Below are positions 8,664-18,710 of a stretch of DNA of 36,558 bases, one piece after another. Origin of the DNA: Dickeya undicola (GTDB lineage: Bacteria > Pseudomonadota > Gammaproteobacteria > Enterobacterales > Enterobacteriaceae). The DNA lies in the NCBI RefSeq assembly GCF_000784735.1, contig NZ_JSYG01000007.1, forward strand, positions 1 through 36,558, read 5' to 3'. A program made the position numbers and the translations under genes. The notes beneath the pieces are model-generated. The model searched no databases. It saw only the letters and a program-made list of their open reading frames with translations, and had not been told where the DNA came from. Each line of letters opens with the position of its first letter. Positions within the stretch are counted from its first letter, which is position 1.

Positions 8664-8762
8664 CTTGTCGGAGTGCCCAACACGCCTGATGGCGCGTGGG
8701 CTGAGACCGTTAATTCGGGATCCGCGGAACCTGATCAGGTTAATACCTGCGAAGGGAACAAG
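8664..8762 (+). promoter_or_regulatory. TPP (thi-box) riboswitch
   Basis: A thiamin pyrophosphate aptamer in the 5' leader of thiC. The P1 stem pairs CTTGT (8664-8668) with ACAAG (8758-8762). The conserved core elements are present: CTGAGA at 8701-8706, CTGATCAGGTTAATACCTGC at 8731-8750 and GAAGGGAA at 8751-8758. When TPP is bound the downstream thi genes should be shut off. About 160 nt follow before the thiC start, enough for an expression platform, but I see no clear T-run terminator. A separate hairpin, CGCCCC-GTGAA-GGGGCG, lies at 8643-8659 just upstream. Confidence 0.95.
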
Positions 8763-8834
8763 AGTAATTACATTGCCAGCCCCTGGCGCAACACACACGT
8801 TGTCGCCGCAGCCGCAAGATCCGGCATCACCTGA

Positions 8835-10888
<2,054 letters not shown>

Positions 10889-10889
<1 letters not shown>

Positions 10890-11524
10890 TGAACGGCGTT
10901 TTTCCCGCGACTGACGCCCGGCTGGGGCTGTATCCGGTGGTGGACAGCGTAGAGTGGATCGAACGCCTGCTGGCCGTTGGCGTCCGAACCATCCAATTAC
11001 GCATTAAAGACCAGCCCGAAGAGCAAGCTGAACCCGACATTATCCGGGCGATCGCGCTCGGCCGCCGCTATCAGGCTCGTCTGTTTATCAACGACTACTG
11101 GCAACTGGCGGTGAAGCATCGGGCCTACGGCGTACACCTTGGGCAGGAGGATCTCGACACCGCCGACCTGAACGCGATTCGCGCCGCCGGGCTGCGGCTG
11201 GGCGTTTCCACCCATGACGACGCCGAACTGGCGCGCGCCGTCGCTATCTCGCCGTCTTATATTGCGCTGGGCCATATCTTCCCCACCCAAACCAAAGCGA
11301 TGCCGTCCGCACCGCAAGGGCTAACCGAGCTGGCTCGCCATATCCGCGCGCTGGACGGGCGCTTTCCCACCGTCGCCATCGGCGGCATCAGCATTGACCG
11401 GGCGCCGGCGGTGCTGGAAACCGGGGTCAGCAGCATTGCCGTGGTCAGCGCCATCACGCAAGCGGCGGATTGGCGCGCCGCCACCGCGACGCTGCTGCGA
11501 CTGATTGAAGGACGGGAGGCGTAA
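10889..11524 (+). CDS. thiE: Thiamin phosphate synthase
   Basis: Couples HMP pyrophosphate with thiazole phosphate carboxylate to make thiamin monophosphate. The 211-residue TIM-barrel protein contains [11 protein letters not shown] and [11 protein letters not shown] (substrate and Mg2+ site), [10 protein letters not shown], and the phosphate-binding [11 protein letters not shown] near the end. [18 protein letters not shown] is the flexible loop over the active site. The ATG overlaps the thiC stop (TAATG), so translation is coupled. Confidence 0.96.
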
Positions 11525-11525
11525 C

Positions 11526-12275
11526 ATGCTCGACGATCAGGCCTTTATGCGTTACAGCCGCCAGTTACTGCTGGAAGACATCGGTCAGGAAGGGCAGCAG
11601 AAGCTGGCGGAGGCCAGGGTGCTGCTGGTCGGGCTGGGTGGGCTTGGCTCACCAGCAGCGCTCTATCTGGCGGCAGCCGGTGTCGGCACGCTGCTATTGG
11701 CGGACCACGACACCCTGCACATCTCCAATCTGCAACGTCAGATTCTCTACCGCAACGCCGACCTATCACACCCTAAGGCCGTGTTGGCCCGTCACGCGCT
11801 GGAAGCCGTCAATCCGCTGGTGAAAACCGTGGCCCTGACCACCCGGCTGGCAGGCGAGTCACTTGAGAACGCGGTGACGCAAGCCGATCTGGTGCTGGAC
11901 TGCTGCGACAACATGGCGACCCGCCACGCGGTCAACGCCGCCTGCGTCGCGGCGCAAAAACCGCTGATCAGCGCCAGCGCCGTCGGCTTTAGCGGCCAGT
12001 TGCTGGTGTTGACGCCGCCCTGGCAGCACGGCTGCTATGCCTGCCTCTACCCAGATGCCACGGAGCCGCAACGCAACTGCCGCACCGCCGGTGTTCTCGG
12101 CCCGGTGGTCGGTGTGATGGGGACGTTGCAGGCGCTGGAAGCGATCAAGCTGCTGTGTGGTTTGCCCTCACCGCTGGACGGCAAACTGCGGCTGTTCGAT
12201 GCACGCCAGCAGCAATGGACCACGCTGCAACTGACGCGCTCGCCCACCTGCCCGGTATGCGGAGAGCAGGCATGA
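11526..12275 (+). CDS. thiF: ThiS adenylyltransferase
   Basis: An E1-like enzyme that activates the C-terminal Gly of ThiS with ATP, so that sulfur can be loaded as thiocarboxylate for thiazole synthesis. The start at 11526 is 1 nt after the thiE stop and has GGGAGG at 11513-11518. The 249-residue protein has the nucleotide-binding GLGGLGS motif and the NLQRQ motif. It has two CXXC zinc pairs (CYAC and CPVC) and the Cys of QRNCRTAGV, equivalent to the E. coli Cys that forms an acyl disulfide with ThiS. The stop overlaps the thiS start (ATGA). Confidence 0.96.
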   Translation: MLDDQAFMRYSRQLLLEDIGQEGQQKLAEARVLLVGLGGLGSPAALYLAAAGVGTLLLADHDTLHISNLQRQILYRNADLSHPKAVLARHALEAVNPLVKTVALTTRLAGESLENAVTQADLVLDCCDNMATRHAVNAACVAAQKPLISASAVGFSGQLLVLTPPWQHGCYACLYPDATEPQRNCRTAGVLGPVVGVMGTLQALEAIKLLCGLPSPLDGKLRLFDARQQQWTTLQLTRSPTCPVCGEQA

Positions 12276-12472
12276 AAATCAGGCTTAACGACGAGGTTAT
12301 CGAACTACAGAGCGAGCTAACCGTGGCGCAGTTGCTCAGCCAGTTGAACCGGCTACAGCCCGGTACGGCGCTGGCTATCAATCAAACCATCATCCCGCGT
12401 GATGCCTGGACGCAACACCCGCTGCGCGACGGTGATGACATTTTGCTGTTTCAGGCAATCGCAGGAGGTTGA
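12272..12472 (+). CDS. thiS: Sulfur carrier protein ThiS
   Basis: A 66-residue ubiquitin-fold sulfur carrier that delivers sulfur as a C-terminal thiocarboxylate to ThiG. It starts [16 protein letters not shown] and ends in AIAGG, the required Gly-Gly tail. The ATG overlaps the thiF stop by four bases (ATGA). The same frame is open further upstream inside thiF, but the ubiquitin-like fold begins at this Met. Confidence 0.96.
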   Translation: MKIRLNDEVIELQSELTVAQLLSQLNRLQPGTALAINQTIIPRDAWTQHPLRDGDDILLFQAIAGG

Positions 12473-12473
12473 A

Positions 12474-13253
12474 ATGCTGAAGATTGCAGATACCACTTTT
12501 ACTTCCCGGTTATTAACCGGAACCGGAAAATTCGCCAACGCACAACTGATGCAAGACGCCCTGCGCGCGTCGGGTTCACAACTGGTCACGCTGGCGATGA
12601 AGCGCGTGGATTTGAAAGGCGGCAGCGACGCCATTCTGGCACCACTGCGCGAGCTGGGTGTCCACCTGTTGCCAAATACCTCTGGTGCTAAAACCGCCGA
12701 GGAGGCGGTGTTCGCCGCCCGACTAGCGCGCGAAGCGCTGGGCACACATTGGGTGAAACTGGAAATCCACCCAGACATGAAATACCTGCTGCCCGATGCG
12801 GTGGAAACCCTGAAAGCGGCCGAACAGTTGGTGAAAGACGGCTTTGTGGTACTACCTTACTGCGGTGCCGACCCGGTGCTGTGCAAACGACTGGAAGACG
12901 TCGGCTGCGCCGCGGTGATGCCGTTGGGCGCGCCCATTGGCTCCAATCAGGGGCTGCAAACGCGCGATTTTCTGCGCATCATCATCGAGCAGGCACGGAT
13001 TCCCGTGGTGGTGGATGCGGGTATCGGCGCGCCCAGCCACGCGGCGGAAGCGATTGAATTGGGCGCGGATGCGGTTCTGGTCAACACCGCTATCGCCGTG
13101 GCGCGCGACCCGGTGCAGATGGCGCTCGCTTTCCGGCTGGCGGTAGACGCTGGCGCTATCGCCCACCAAGCCGGGTTGGGCAGCCGCCAGCGCATCGCCA
13201 GCGCCACCAGTCCGCTCACCGGCTTTCTACACCCTGCGGAGGCCGCTAGCTGA
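12474..13253 (+). CDS. thiG: Thiazole synthase
   Basis: Builds the thiazole phosphate ring of thiamin from deoxyxylulose phosphate, dehydroglycine and ThiS thiocarboxylate. I chose the start at 12474 because AGGAGG at 12463-12468 sits 5 nt before it, it directly follows the thiS stop, and [20 protein letters not shown] is the family N-terminus. The product has 259 residues. K95 in [10 protein letters not shown] is the Schiff-base lysine, and [20 protein letters not shown] is the phosphate-binding region. It forms a complex with ThiH, encoded next. Confidence 0.97.
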   Translation: MLKIADTTFTSRLLTGTGKFANAQLMQDALRASGSQLVTLAMKRVDLKGGSDAILAPLRELGVHLLPNTSGAKTAEEAVFAARLAREALGTHWVKLEIHPDMKYLLPDAVETLKAAEQLVKDGFVVLPYCGADPVLCKRLEDVGCAAVMPLGAPIGSNQGLQTRDFLRIIIEQARIPVVVDAGIGAPSHAAEAIELGADAVLVNTAIAVARDPVQMALAFRLAVDAGAIAHQAGLGSRQRIASATSPLTGFLHPAEAAS

Positions 13254-14401
13254 TGGACATCCACGATCAATCGCCATCATTTGAACAGCGCTGGCAACAG
13301 TTGGAATGGCATGACCTGACCTTGCGTATCAACAGTAAGACCGACGCCGACGTAGAGCGGGCGCTATGCGCTGATCGGCCGACGCGCGAGGACATGATGG
13401 CGCTGCTGTCGCCCGCTGCCAGCCGCTGGCTGGAACCGCTGGCGCAGCGAGCACAGCAACTAACGCGCCAGCGCTTCGGCAATACCGTCGGCTTCTATGT
13501 ACCGTTGTATCTCTCCAACCTGTGCGCCAACGACTGCACCTACTGCGGTTTTTCCATGAGCAATCATCTCAAGCGCAAGACACTGGACGAGCAGGAAATC
13601 CGGCGTGAGTGCGAAGCGATCAAAGCGCTGGGGTTCGATCACCTGCTGCTGGTGACCGGCGAGCATCAACGCAAGGTTGGAATGGATTACTTTCGCCAGA
13701 TGCTGCCGCTGATCCGCCCGCAGTTCAGTTCGCTGATGATGGAAGTGCAGCCGCTGTCGCAGGCGGAGTACACCGAGTTGAAAACCCTCGGGCTGGATGG
13801 CGTGATGGTGTACCAGGAAACCTATCATCCGGCGACCTACGCCCGCCACCACCTGCGCGGTCACAAGCAGGACTTCGCCTGGCGGCTGGCAACCCCGGAC
13901 AGGCTAGGCCGCGCCGGGATCGACAAAATCGGGCTGGGGGCGCTAATTGGGCTGTCCGACAGCTGGCGTACTGACTGTTATATGGTGGCCGAACACCTGC
14001 TGTATTTGCAGCAGACTTACTGGCAGAGCCGCTATTCGGTGTCGTTCCCACGCCTGCGCCCCTGCGCGGGTGGCATCGAACCCGCTTCGCTGATGGATGA
14101 AGCGCAACTGATGCAGGTGATCTGCGCCTTCCGGCTGCTGGCACCCGATGTAGAACTGTCGCTATCGACGCGCGAATCGCCCCATTTTCGCGACCACATG
14201 ATCCCGATAGCCATCAATAATGTCAGCGCGTTTTCCAAAACCCAACCGGGCGGCTACGCTGACGATCATCCGGAACTGGAGCAATTCACCCCGCACGACG
14301 ACCGCCGCCCGGAAGCCGTGGCCGCGGCGCTCAGCCGTGCCGGGCTACAACCGGTGTGGAAAGACTGGGATGGTTATCTGGGCAGAGCGGTAACGGGCTA
14401 A
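13253..14401 (+). CDS. thiH: 2-iminoacetate (dehydroglycine) synthase, radical SAM
   Basis: Cleaves tyrosine by radical SAM chemistry to give dehydroglycine for the thiazole ring, with p-cresol as by-product. The 382-residue protein has the cluster motif C91-X3-C95-X2-C98 (LCANDCTYCGFS), binding a 4Fe-4S cluster and S-adenosylmethionine. Conserved stretches include LLLVTGEHQRKVG and VYQETYHP. The presence of ThiH rather than the oxidase ThiO fits a facultative anaerobe. The ATG shares a base with the thiG stop (TGATG). It is the last gene of the thiCEFSGH operon. Confidence 0.97.
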   Translation: MDIHDQSPSFEQRWQQLEWHDLTLRINSKTDADVERALCADRPTREDMMALLSPAASRWLEPLAQRAQQLTRQRFGNTVGFYVPLYLSNLCANDCTYCGFSMSNHLKRKTLDEQEIRRECEAIKALGFDHLLLVTGEHQRKVGMDYFRQMLPLIRPQFSSLMMEVQPLSQAEYTELKTLGLDGVMVYQETYHPATYARHHLRGHKQDFAWRLATPDRLGRAGIDKIGLGALIGLSDSWRTDCYMVAEHLLYLQQTYWQSRYSVSFPRLRPCAGGIEPASLMDEAQLMQVICAFRLLAPDVELSLSTRESPHFRDHMIPIAINNVSAFSKTQPGGYADDHPELEQFTPHDDRRPEAVAAALSRAGLQPVWKDWDGYLGRAVTG

Positions 14402-14410
14402 CATCAGACA

Positions 14411-14434
14411 GGATCGCCGCCACATCGGCGATCC
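14411..14434. terminator. Hairpin between the converging thiH and kinase genes
   Basis: GGATCGCCG (14411-14419) and CGGCGATCC (14426-14434) form a perfect 9-bp stem with a 6-nt loop in the 36-bp gap between two converging genes. Neither side has a good T-run, so it may slow polymerase or protect mRNA ends rather than act as a classic intrinsic terminator. Confidence 0.5.
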
Positions 14435-14437
14435 CTC

Positions 14438-15871
14438 TCATGTCATCGTTCTGTCGGCAGGAAAGATCAGGCGGAAAGTGATCCGCCCGATCGTCTCATC
14501 AATAGGATCACAGCTGACGGTGACCTCACCGCCATGCAACGTCATGATCGCCCGCACAATCGACAACCCCAGACCGCTGGAGTCACTGCTTGCACTACGG
14601 GTGGCGTCCGCGCGATAAAAACGGTCGAATAGCCGCGCCAGTTGCGCAGGCGGCAATACCGGCCCCATATTGGTCACCTCGACTATCACCTGTTCAGAAG
14701 CCGTGGTGGCACGCAACCGCACCGGGCTGTCAGCTTTGGCATAACGCACCGCGTTAGCGACCAGATTGCTCAGCGCACGCTGAAACAATAGCGCATCACC
14801 CGTCAGCGTGGCATTGCCTTCGCACAGTAATTCGATACCGCGCTCATCTGCCAGCATCTCGAAATAATCCGCGACCCGATGCAATTCGGTTGCCGTCTCG
14901 ATCCGTATGCGGTCCAGCACGGGTTGTTCATGGTCGGCACGCGCCAGAAACAGGATGTTCTCCACCATGCGCGATATCCGCTCCAGTTCGGCGATGTTAT
15001 CCGACAATAGTGTTTCATACTCTTCTACACTGCGCGGCTGATACAGCGCCACCTGACAATGCCCCATCAGTGCGCCAATCGGCGTGCGGATTTCGTGCGC
15101 CAGATCGGCAGAAAACTGGGTTAAGCGCAGATAGCCCTCGGTCAGGCGGTCCAACATGGCGTTAAAGGCACGAATCAGTTGCCGCACTTCTTGCGGCGCG
15201 TCCGTTTCACTCACCCTTGCCGACAACGTATGCGGTGTAATCGCCGACGCCTGTGCCGTCACGCGCCACAACGGCGATAAACCGCGGCGCAGCACCAGAT
15301 ACCCCAGGCCGCCAATCAGCACAAACGCGATCACCACGGCACCCACCACACGCCACAGGTAGCTTTCCAGCATTTTCTGTTCGTTGAACATCACGTGCGC
15401 TGCGGCAATCTGTAGTATCTGTCCGTCATTCAGCCGCACCAGCGCGGCTATCGCCCGCAGCGGCACACCCTGTGCCGTCACACCGCTGCGTACCGCATCG
15501 GTTTGTAGCAGCGCATCTACTGCGATCGGGGGAATGTCTGGCAGAACAATGTGCGCCGGGTTGACGTTAATCAGCGGCTTCTGCCCCGGCAGGGAAAACA
15601 GCAACACATCCTGCTCACTGCCCAGCATGTTTTCAAACATGCCAGTATTCGCCGCGAGCATTGGCAAGGTGAAATTCTTACTCAGCAAATGGCGGTAATA
15701 CTCTACCCGGCCAGTCACTTGCAGATCGCTGCGCCGATACATTTCCTGACGCAGCGCACCGTACAGGTAACCACCCACCAGGCTGACTACCAGCGCGGCC
15801 GTCAGCGCAAACAGCAGGCTGCAACGCACCGTCAGCGACGTTGCGCGCCAGCGTTGAAGCCAGCCACTCAT
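14438..15871 (-). CDS. Membrane sensor histidine kinase, CusS/HprS type
   Basis: A two-component sensor kinase of 477 residues, resembling heavy-metal/oxidant sensors such as CusS and HprS. From the chosen start (ATGA overlap with the regulator stop) it has TM1 at about 18-40, a periplasmic loop at about 41-172, TM2 at about 175-193, then HAMP. The HisKA domain has phosphoacceptor H259 in DLAHEIRTP. The ATPase domain has N-box [12 protein letters not shown] and G-box [12 protein letters not shown]. The periplasmic loop holds five Met after the helix-proximal M44 (71, 78, 82, 161, 167) and no Cys. The ATG at 15886 gives five extra residues and is less likely. The kinase is coupled to the upstream response regulator; the signal is not known. 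Confidence 0.9.
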   Translation of the reverse strand: MSGWLQRWRATSLTVRCSLLFALTAALVVSLVGGYLYGALRQEMYRRSDLQVTGRVEYYRHLLSKNFTLPMLAANTGMFENMLGSEQDVLLFSLPGQKPLINVNPAHIVLPDIPPIAVDALLQTDAVRSGVTAQGVPLRAIAALVRLNDGQILQIAAAHVMFNEQKMLESYLWRVVGAVVIAFVLIGGLGYLVLRRGLSPLWRVTAQASAITPHTLSARVSETDAPQEVRQLIRAFNAMLDRLTEGYLRLTQFSADLAHEIRTPIGALMGHCQVALYQPRSVEEYETLLSDNIAELERISRMVENILFLARADHEQPVLDRIRIETATELHRVADYFEMLADERGIELLCEGNATLTGDALLFQRALSNLVANAVRYAKADSPVRLRATTASEQVIVEVTNMGPVLPPAQLARLFDRFYRADATRSASSDSSGLGLSIVRAIMTLHGGEVTVSCDPIDETIGRITFRLIFPADRTMT

Positions 15872-16539
15872 GAACGCGGCTCGCATACATAGCCGATACC
15901 ACGCACGGTATGGATCAATTTGATATCGAACGGCTTGTCGATCTTGGCACGCAGACGTTTCACCGCCACATCGACCACGTTGGTATCACTATCAAAATTC
16001 ATGTCCCATACCTGCGAAGCAATCAACGTGCGAGACAACACCTCGCCTTCGCGCCGAACCAGCAAATGCAACAGCATGAACTCCTTGTTAGTCAGCGGGA
16101 TAACGACCTCTTGTCGCGTGGCTTTACGCCGCAGCACATCCAATTGCAAATCCGCCACCGCGTAGTGGTCTGCCTCGCGCACCACGCCGCGACGCAACAG
16201 CGTGCGCACACGCAGCACCAGTTCAGTAAAAGAGAACGGTTTAATCAGGTAGTCGTCCGCCCCCAGCTCCAGCCCGTGAATGCGGTCGTGCAACTGATCG
16301 CGCGCCGTCAGAAACAGCACCGGTACATCGCTTTTCTTGCGCAGCATCTCAAGGATCTGCCAGCCATTCAGCCCCGGCAGCATCACATCCAGAATAATGG
16401 CGTCATAACCGTACTCCAGCGCATTGAATAACCCATCGGTGCCGTTGCGCACCAGGTCAACCGCATATCCCGCTTCAGTCAGCCCTTTTTTCAGGTAATC
16501 CCCGGTGCCGACGTCATCTTCAATCACCAGAATCCGCAT
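15868..16539 (-). CDS. OmpR-family response regulator, CusR/HprR type
   Basis: A 223-residue transcription factor. The receiver domain (1-about 115) starts MRILVIEDD, with acidic D8/D9, phosphoacceptor D51 in IILDVMLPG and the conserved Lys in YLIKPFSF. The C-terminal winged helix (about 130-220) includes [12 protein letters not shown] and the recognition region [18 protein letters not shown], typical of the CusR/HprR group. I chose this Met because the upstream in-frame extension has no homology and MRILVIEDD is the canonical start. The gene is divergent from the DUF5666-type/cytochrome/molybdoenzyme operon, with a perfect palindrome at 16615-16634, so it probably controls that operon and itself. 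It is coupled by ATGA to the kinase gene. Confidence 0.93.
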   Translation of the reverse strand: MRILVIEDDVGTGDYLKKGLTEAGYAVDLVRNGTDGLFNALEYGYDAIILDVMLPGLNGWQILEMLRKKSDVPVLFLTARDQLHDRIHGLELGADDYLIKPFSFTELVLRVRTLLRRGVVREADHYAVADLQLDVLRRKATRQEVVIPLTNKEFMLLHLLVRREGEVLSRTLIASQVWDMNFDSDTNVVDVAVKRLRAKIDKPFDIKLIHTVRGIGYVCEPRS

Positions 16540-16614
16540 GGTTATCGCTCTCGCTGTACTGGCGGCATCGCTGCCGAAACATGGCTTTATCTTAGCAACT
16601 CTCCCCGGCCGACT

Positions 16615-16634
16615 TGATGACATTAATGTCATCA
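16615..16634. promoter_or_regulatory. 20-bp perfect palindrome, candidate operator for the divergent response regulator
   Basis: TGATGACATTAATGTCATCA is a perfect inverted repeat in the 161-bp gap between the divergent regulator gene and the molybdoenzyme operon. Its core TGACA-N4-TGTCA has the layout of the CusR box (TGACAANNTTGTCA), the target type of this regulator family. It lies about 67 bp before the ATG at 16701 and about 75 bp from the regulator start, so it can serve both directions. Confidence 0.75.
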
Positions 16635-16700
16635 TACGGTCATGCTGACGACCAGAAACGCTCGCCATGATGAGCAAACGCCAACTCAGGGAAAATCATC

Positions 16701-17324
16701 ATGACAACACATCGTTTTGCCGGGCTATTGCTTTCGTCTTTACTGCTTTGCAGCCACGGAGCCAGTGCTGCTGAGGCACCAGCCAAACCGCAAGCGCCGA
16801 TCCGTGGCACCATTACGGCGGTATCGGACACACAGTTGCAACTGACCGACCGTAAGGGACAGAAAATCGATGCGGTGTTAACCGCCGAAACCCGCGTGAT
16901 GAGTATCACCAAGGCTGAGCCGGGCGATATCAAACCCGATAGTTTTATCGGCACGGCCGCTATCCCTCAACCAGATGGAACACTCAAGGCACTCGAAGTA
17001 CACGTATTCGATGCGAGCCTGCGCGGCACCGGCGAAGGCTTTCGTCCGTGGGAGTCCGCTGACGGAAAAAGCGGCACCATGACTAATGGCACCGTCGGCA
17101 AGCTGGTCAACAGCCACGGCCGGACACTGACCGTCACGTATAACGGTGGGCAGAAAACCGTAATCGTGCCGGATGACGTACCGATTGTCAGCATCGCACC
17201 GGGTGATCGCAGCCTGTTAAAACCAGGTGCACACATTGTGTTGTTCTCCAGACTGGATGATCAGGGCAAACGTGTCGCCCTTGCGGTTTCCGCGGGTAAA
17301 AATGGCACCGTTCCCCCCATGTAA
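16701..17324 (+). CDS. Secreted DUF5666-like protein, first gene of the molybdoenzyme operon
   Basis: A 207-residue protein with a Sec signal peptide: MTTHR, a Leu-rich hydrophobic core, and likely cleavage after ASA at residue 23. The mature part shows two similar halves, each a beta-rich unit. One starts IRGTITAVSDTQLQLTDRKG and the other NGTVGKLVNSHGRTLTVTYN, each followed by a segment ending in a PGD turn. This suggests an internal duplication of a small OB-like barrel as in DUF5666 proteins. No catalytic or metal-binding motif is visible. An AGGGAAAA stretch ahead of the ATG is the ribosome binding site. It lies 12 bp before the cytochrome gene and is probably a periplasmic accessory of that system. 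The family name is from memory. Confidence 0.75.
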   Translation: MTTHRFAGLLLSSLLLCSHGASAAEAPAKPQAPIRGTITAVSDTQLQLTDRKGQKIDAVLTAETRVMSITKAEPGDIKPDSFIGTAAIPQPDGTLKALEVHVFDASLRGTGEGFRPWESADGKSGTMTNGTVGKLVNSHGRTLTVTYNGGQKTVIVPDDVPIVSIAPGDRSLLKPGAHIVLFSRLDDQGKRVALAVSAGKNGTVPPM

Positions 17325-17336
17325 CTGGAGGCCGTT

Positions 17337-17939
17337 ATGCCGTCATCTCGCCACTCGATACATGCCTGGCCGGTCAGGCTCACCCACTGGGTCAACCTGC
17401 TGGCGATGACCGCTATGTTCATGAGCGGCTGGGAAATCTACAACGCCTCACCGCTGTTTGATTTCCGTTTTCCCCAGTCCATGACGTTAGGCGGCTGGCT
17501 GGGTGGTGCTATCGGCTGGCATTTGGCGGTGATGTGGCTGCTGGTAGGTAACGGCGTGCTGTACGTGCTGTGGAGTCTAGCTAGCGGCCACTGGCGGCAA
17601 CGCTGGTTGCCGCTCACGCCAGCGTCGCTCTGGCACGCTATCCGGCTGACACTGACCTTTCGTCTGCGACATGAGTCCCACCAGTACAACGCCATCCAAA
17701 AGCTGATGTATTTCGGTGTCATCGCGCTGGGCGTACTGCTGGTGCTGTCTGGGCTGGCTATCTGGAAGCCGGTCCAGTTGCAGTGGCTGACCACGCTGTT
17801 GGGCGGTTTCGCTACCGCTCGTTACGTGCATTTCTTTGCCATGAGCGCAATCGGCCTGTTTGTGGTGATCCACGTGATGATGGTGCTAATCATCCCACGC
17901 ACGCTATGGACGATGCTGACCGGAGGCAAACATGAGTGA
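17337..17939 (+). CDS. Cytochrome b561-type membrane subunit
   Basis: A 200-residue integral membrane protein with four predicted helices (about 18-35, 55-80, 120-145, 160-186), like prokaryotic cytochrome b561 and hydrogenase or formate dehydrogenase cytochrome b subunits. Histidines suited to two b haems lie in the helices: H17 (RLTHW), H62 (GWHLAV), H165 (VHFFAM) and H179 (VIHVMM). It would pass electrons from the quinol pool to the molybdoenzyme encoded next. GGAGG at 17327-17331 is the ribosome binding site. It overlaps the molybdoenzyme gene by 8 bp. It differs from MsrQ, which is a six-helix haem protein. Confidence 0.88.
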   Translation: MPSSRHSIHAWPVRLTHWVNLLAMTAMFMSGWEIYNASPLFDFRFPQSMTLGGWLGGAIGWHLAVMWLLVGNGVLYVLWSLASGHWRQRWLPLTPASLWHAIRLTLTFRLRHESHQYNAIQKLMYFGVIALGVLLVLSGLAIWKPVQLQWLTTLLGGFATARYVHFFAMSAIGLFVVIHVMMVLIIPRTLWTMLTGGKHE

Positions 17940-18699
17940 TCAATCACCTCGCCGCACGCCGCTGATACTGGAACCAGACCAGAAAAAACAGCTGGTAAAT
18001 CTGGAACGCCGCCTGATGCTGCGCTCCGGGCTGACGCTCGGTGCCGTAGCGATGCTGACTGGCTGCAACATGCAGGACGGCGACAGCGTTGATAACGTGT
18101 TGTGGGCGATGTCGCGCTGGAACGACCGGGTACAGGCATGGCTGTTCAGCGGGCAGCGGCTGGCTCCCAGCTATCGCCCAGACCAGATAACCCAGCCATT
18201 TCCGTTTAACGCTTTTTACCCAGAATACAATGTGCCGGAGATCGATCTGGACAGTTATCGTCTGGAGGTTTCCGGCAAGGTGGAGAAAAAGGGAATCTGG
18301 ACACTGGAGCAACTGCGCCAGCTACCGCAGGAAACACAGATTACCCGGCTTATCTGCATCGAAGGCTGGAGCGCTATCGGCCAGTGGCGCGGCATCCCAC
18401 TACGCCTTTTTCTACAGCATATCGGCGCTGACCTCACCGCCCGCTATGTTGGCTTCAAATGCGCTGACCGTTATTACTCCAGCATCGATATGGCAACCGC
18501 CCTGCACCCGCAAACCATTCTGGCGCTGGAATTCGGCGATCAGGCATTACCCGCCGACTACGGCTACCCGCTACGACTGCGCGTCCCGACCAAACTCGGC
18601 TTCAAAAACGCCAAACACATCGCAGCACTGTTCGTCAGCGACACCAACCCCGGCGGCTACTGGGAAGATCAGGGGTATAACTGGTTTAGTGGTATTTGA
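17932..18699 (+). CDS. MsrP/sulfite-oxidase-family molybdopterin oxidoreductase, predicted Tat lipoprotein
   Basis: A 255-residue enzyme of the oxidoreductase-molybdopterin-binding family (COG2041, YedY/MsrP-like). C142 in RLICIEGWSAIGQW is the expected molybdenum ligand, and PADYGYPLRLRVPTKLGFKNAK is the typical end of the cofactor domain. No dimerisation or haem domain follows, so it is a minimal single-domain form. The N-terminal region has R26-R27 (ERRLMLR), a hydrophobic stretch and the lipobox LTGC with C45. This suggests folded export by Tat and lipid anchoring, after an unusually long n-region of about 25 residues. Substrate unknown; methionine sulfoxide or another S- or N-oxide is possible. 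The overlapping cytochrome gene is its likely electron donor. Confidence 0.88.
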   Translation: MSDQSPRRTPLILEPDQKKQLVNLERRLMLRSGLTLGAVAMLTGCNMQDGDSVDNVLWAMSRWNDRVQAWLFSGQRLAPSYRPDQITQPFPFNAFYPEYNVPEIDLDSYRLEVSGKVEKKGIWTLEQLRQLPQETQITRLICIEGWSAIGQWRGIPLRLFLQHIGADLTARYVGFKCADRYYSSIDMATALHPQTILALEFGDQALPADYGYPLRLRVPTKLGFKNAKHIAALFVSDTNPGGYWEDQGYNWFSGI

Positions 18700-18710
18700 A
18701 TGGTAGTTTG

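Noticed and set aside
8649-8834. Small open frame across the TPP riboswitch
   Set aside because: The sequence is fully explained by the conserved aptamer; no ribosome binding site and no known peptide.
16540-16677. 45-residue N-terminal extension of the response regulator
   Set aside because: It would run over the palindrome and divergent promoter region; MRILVIEDD at 16539 is the standard receiver-domain start.
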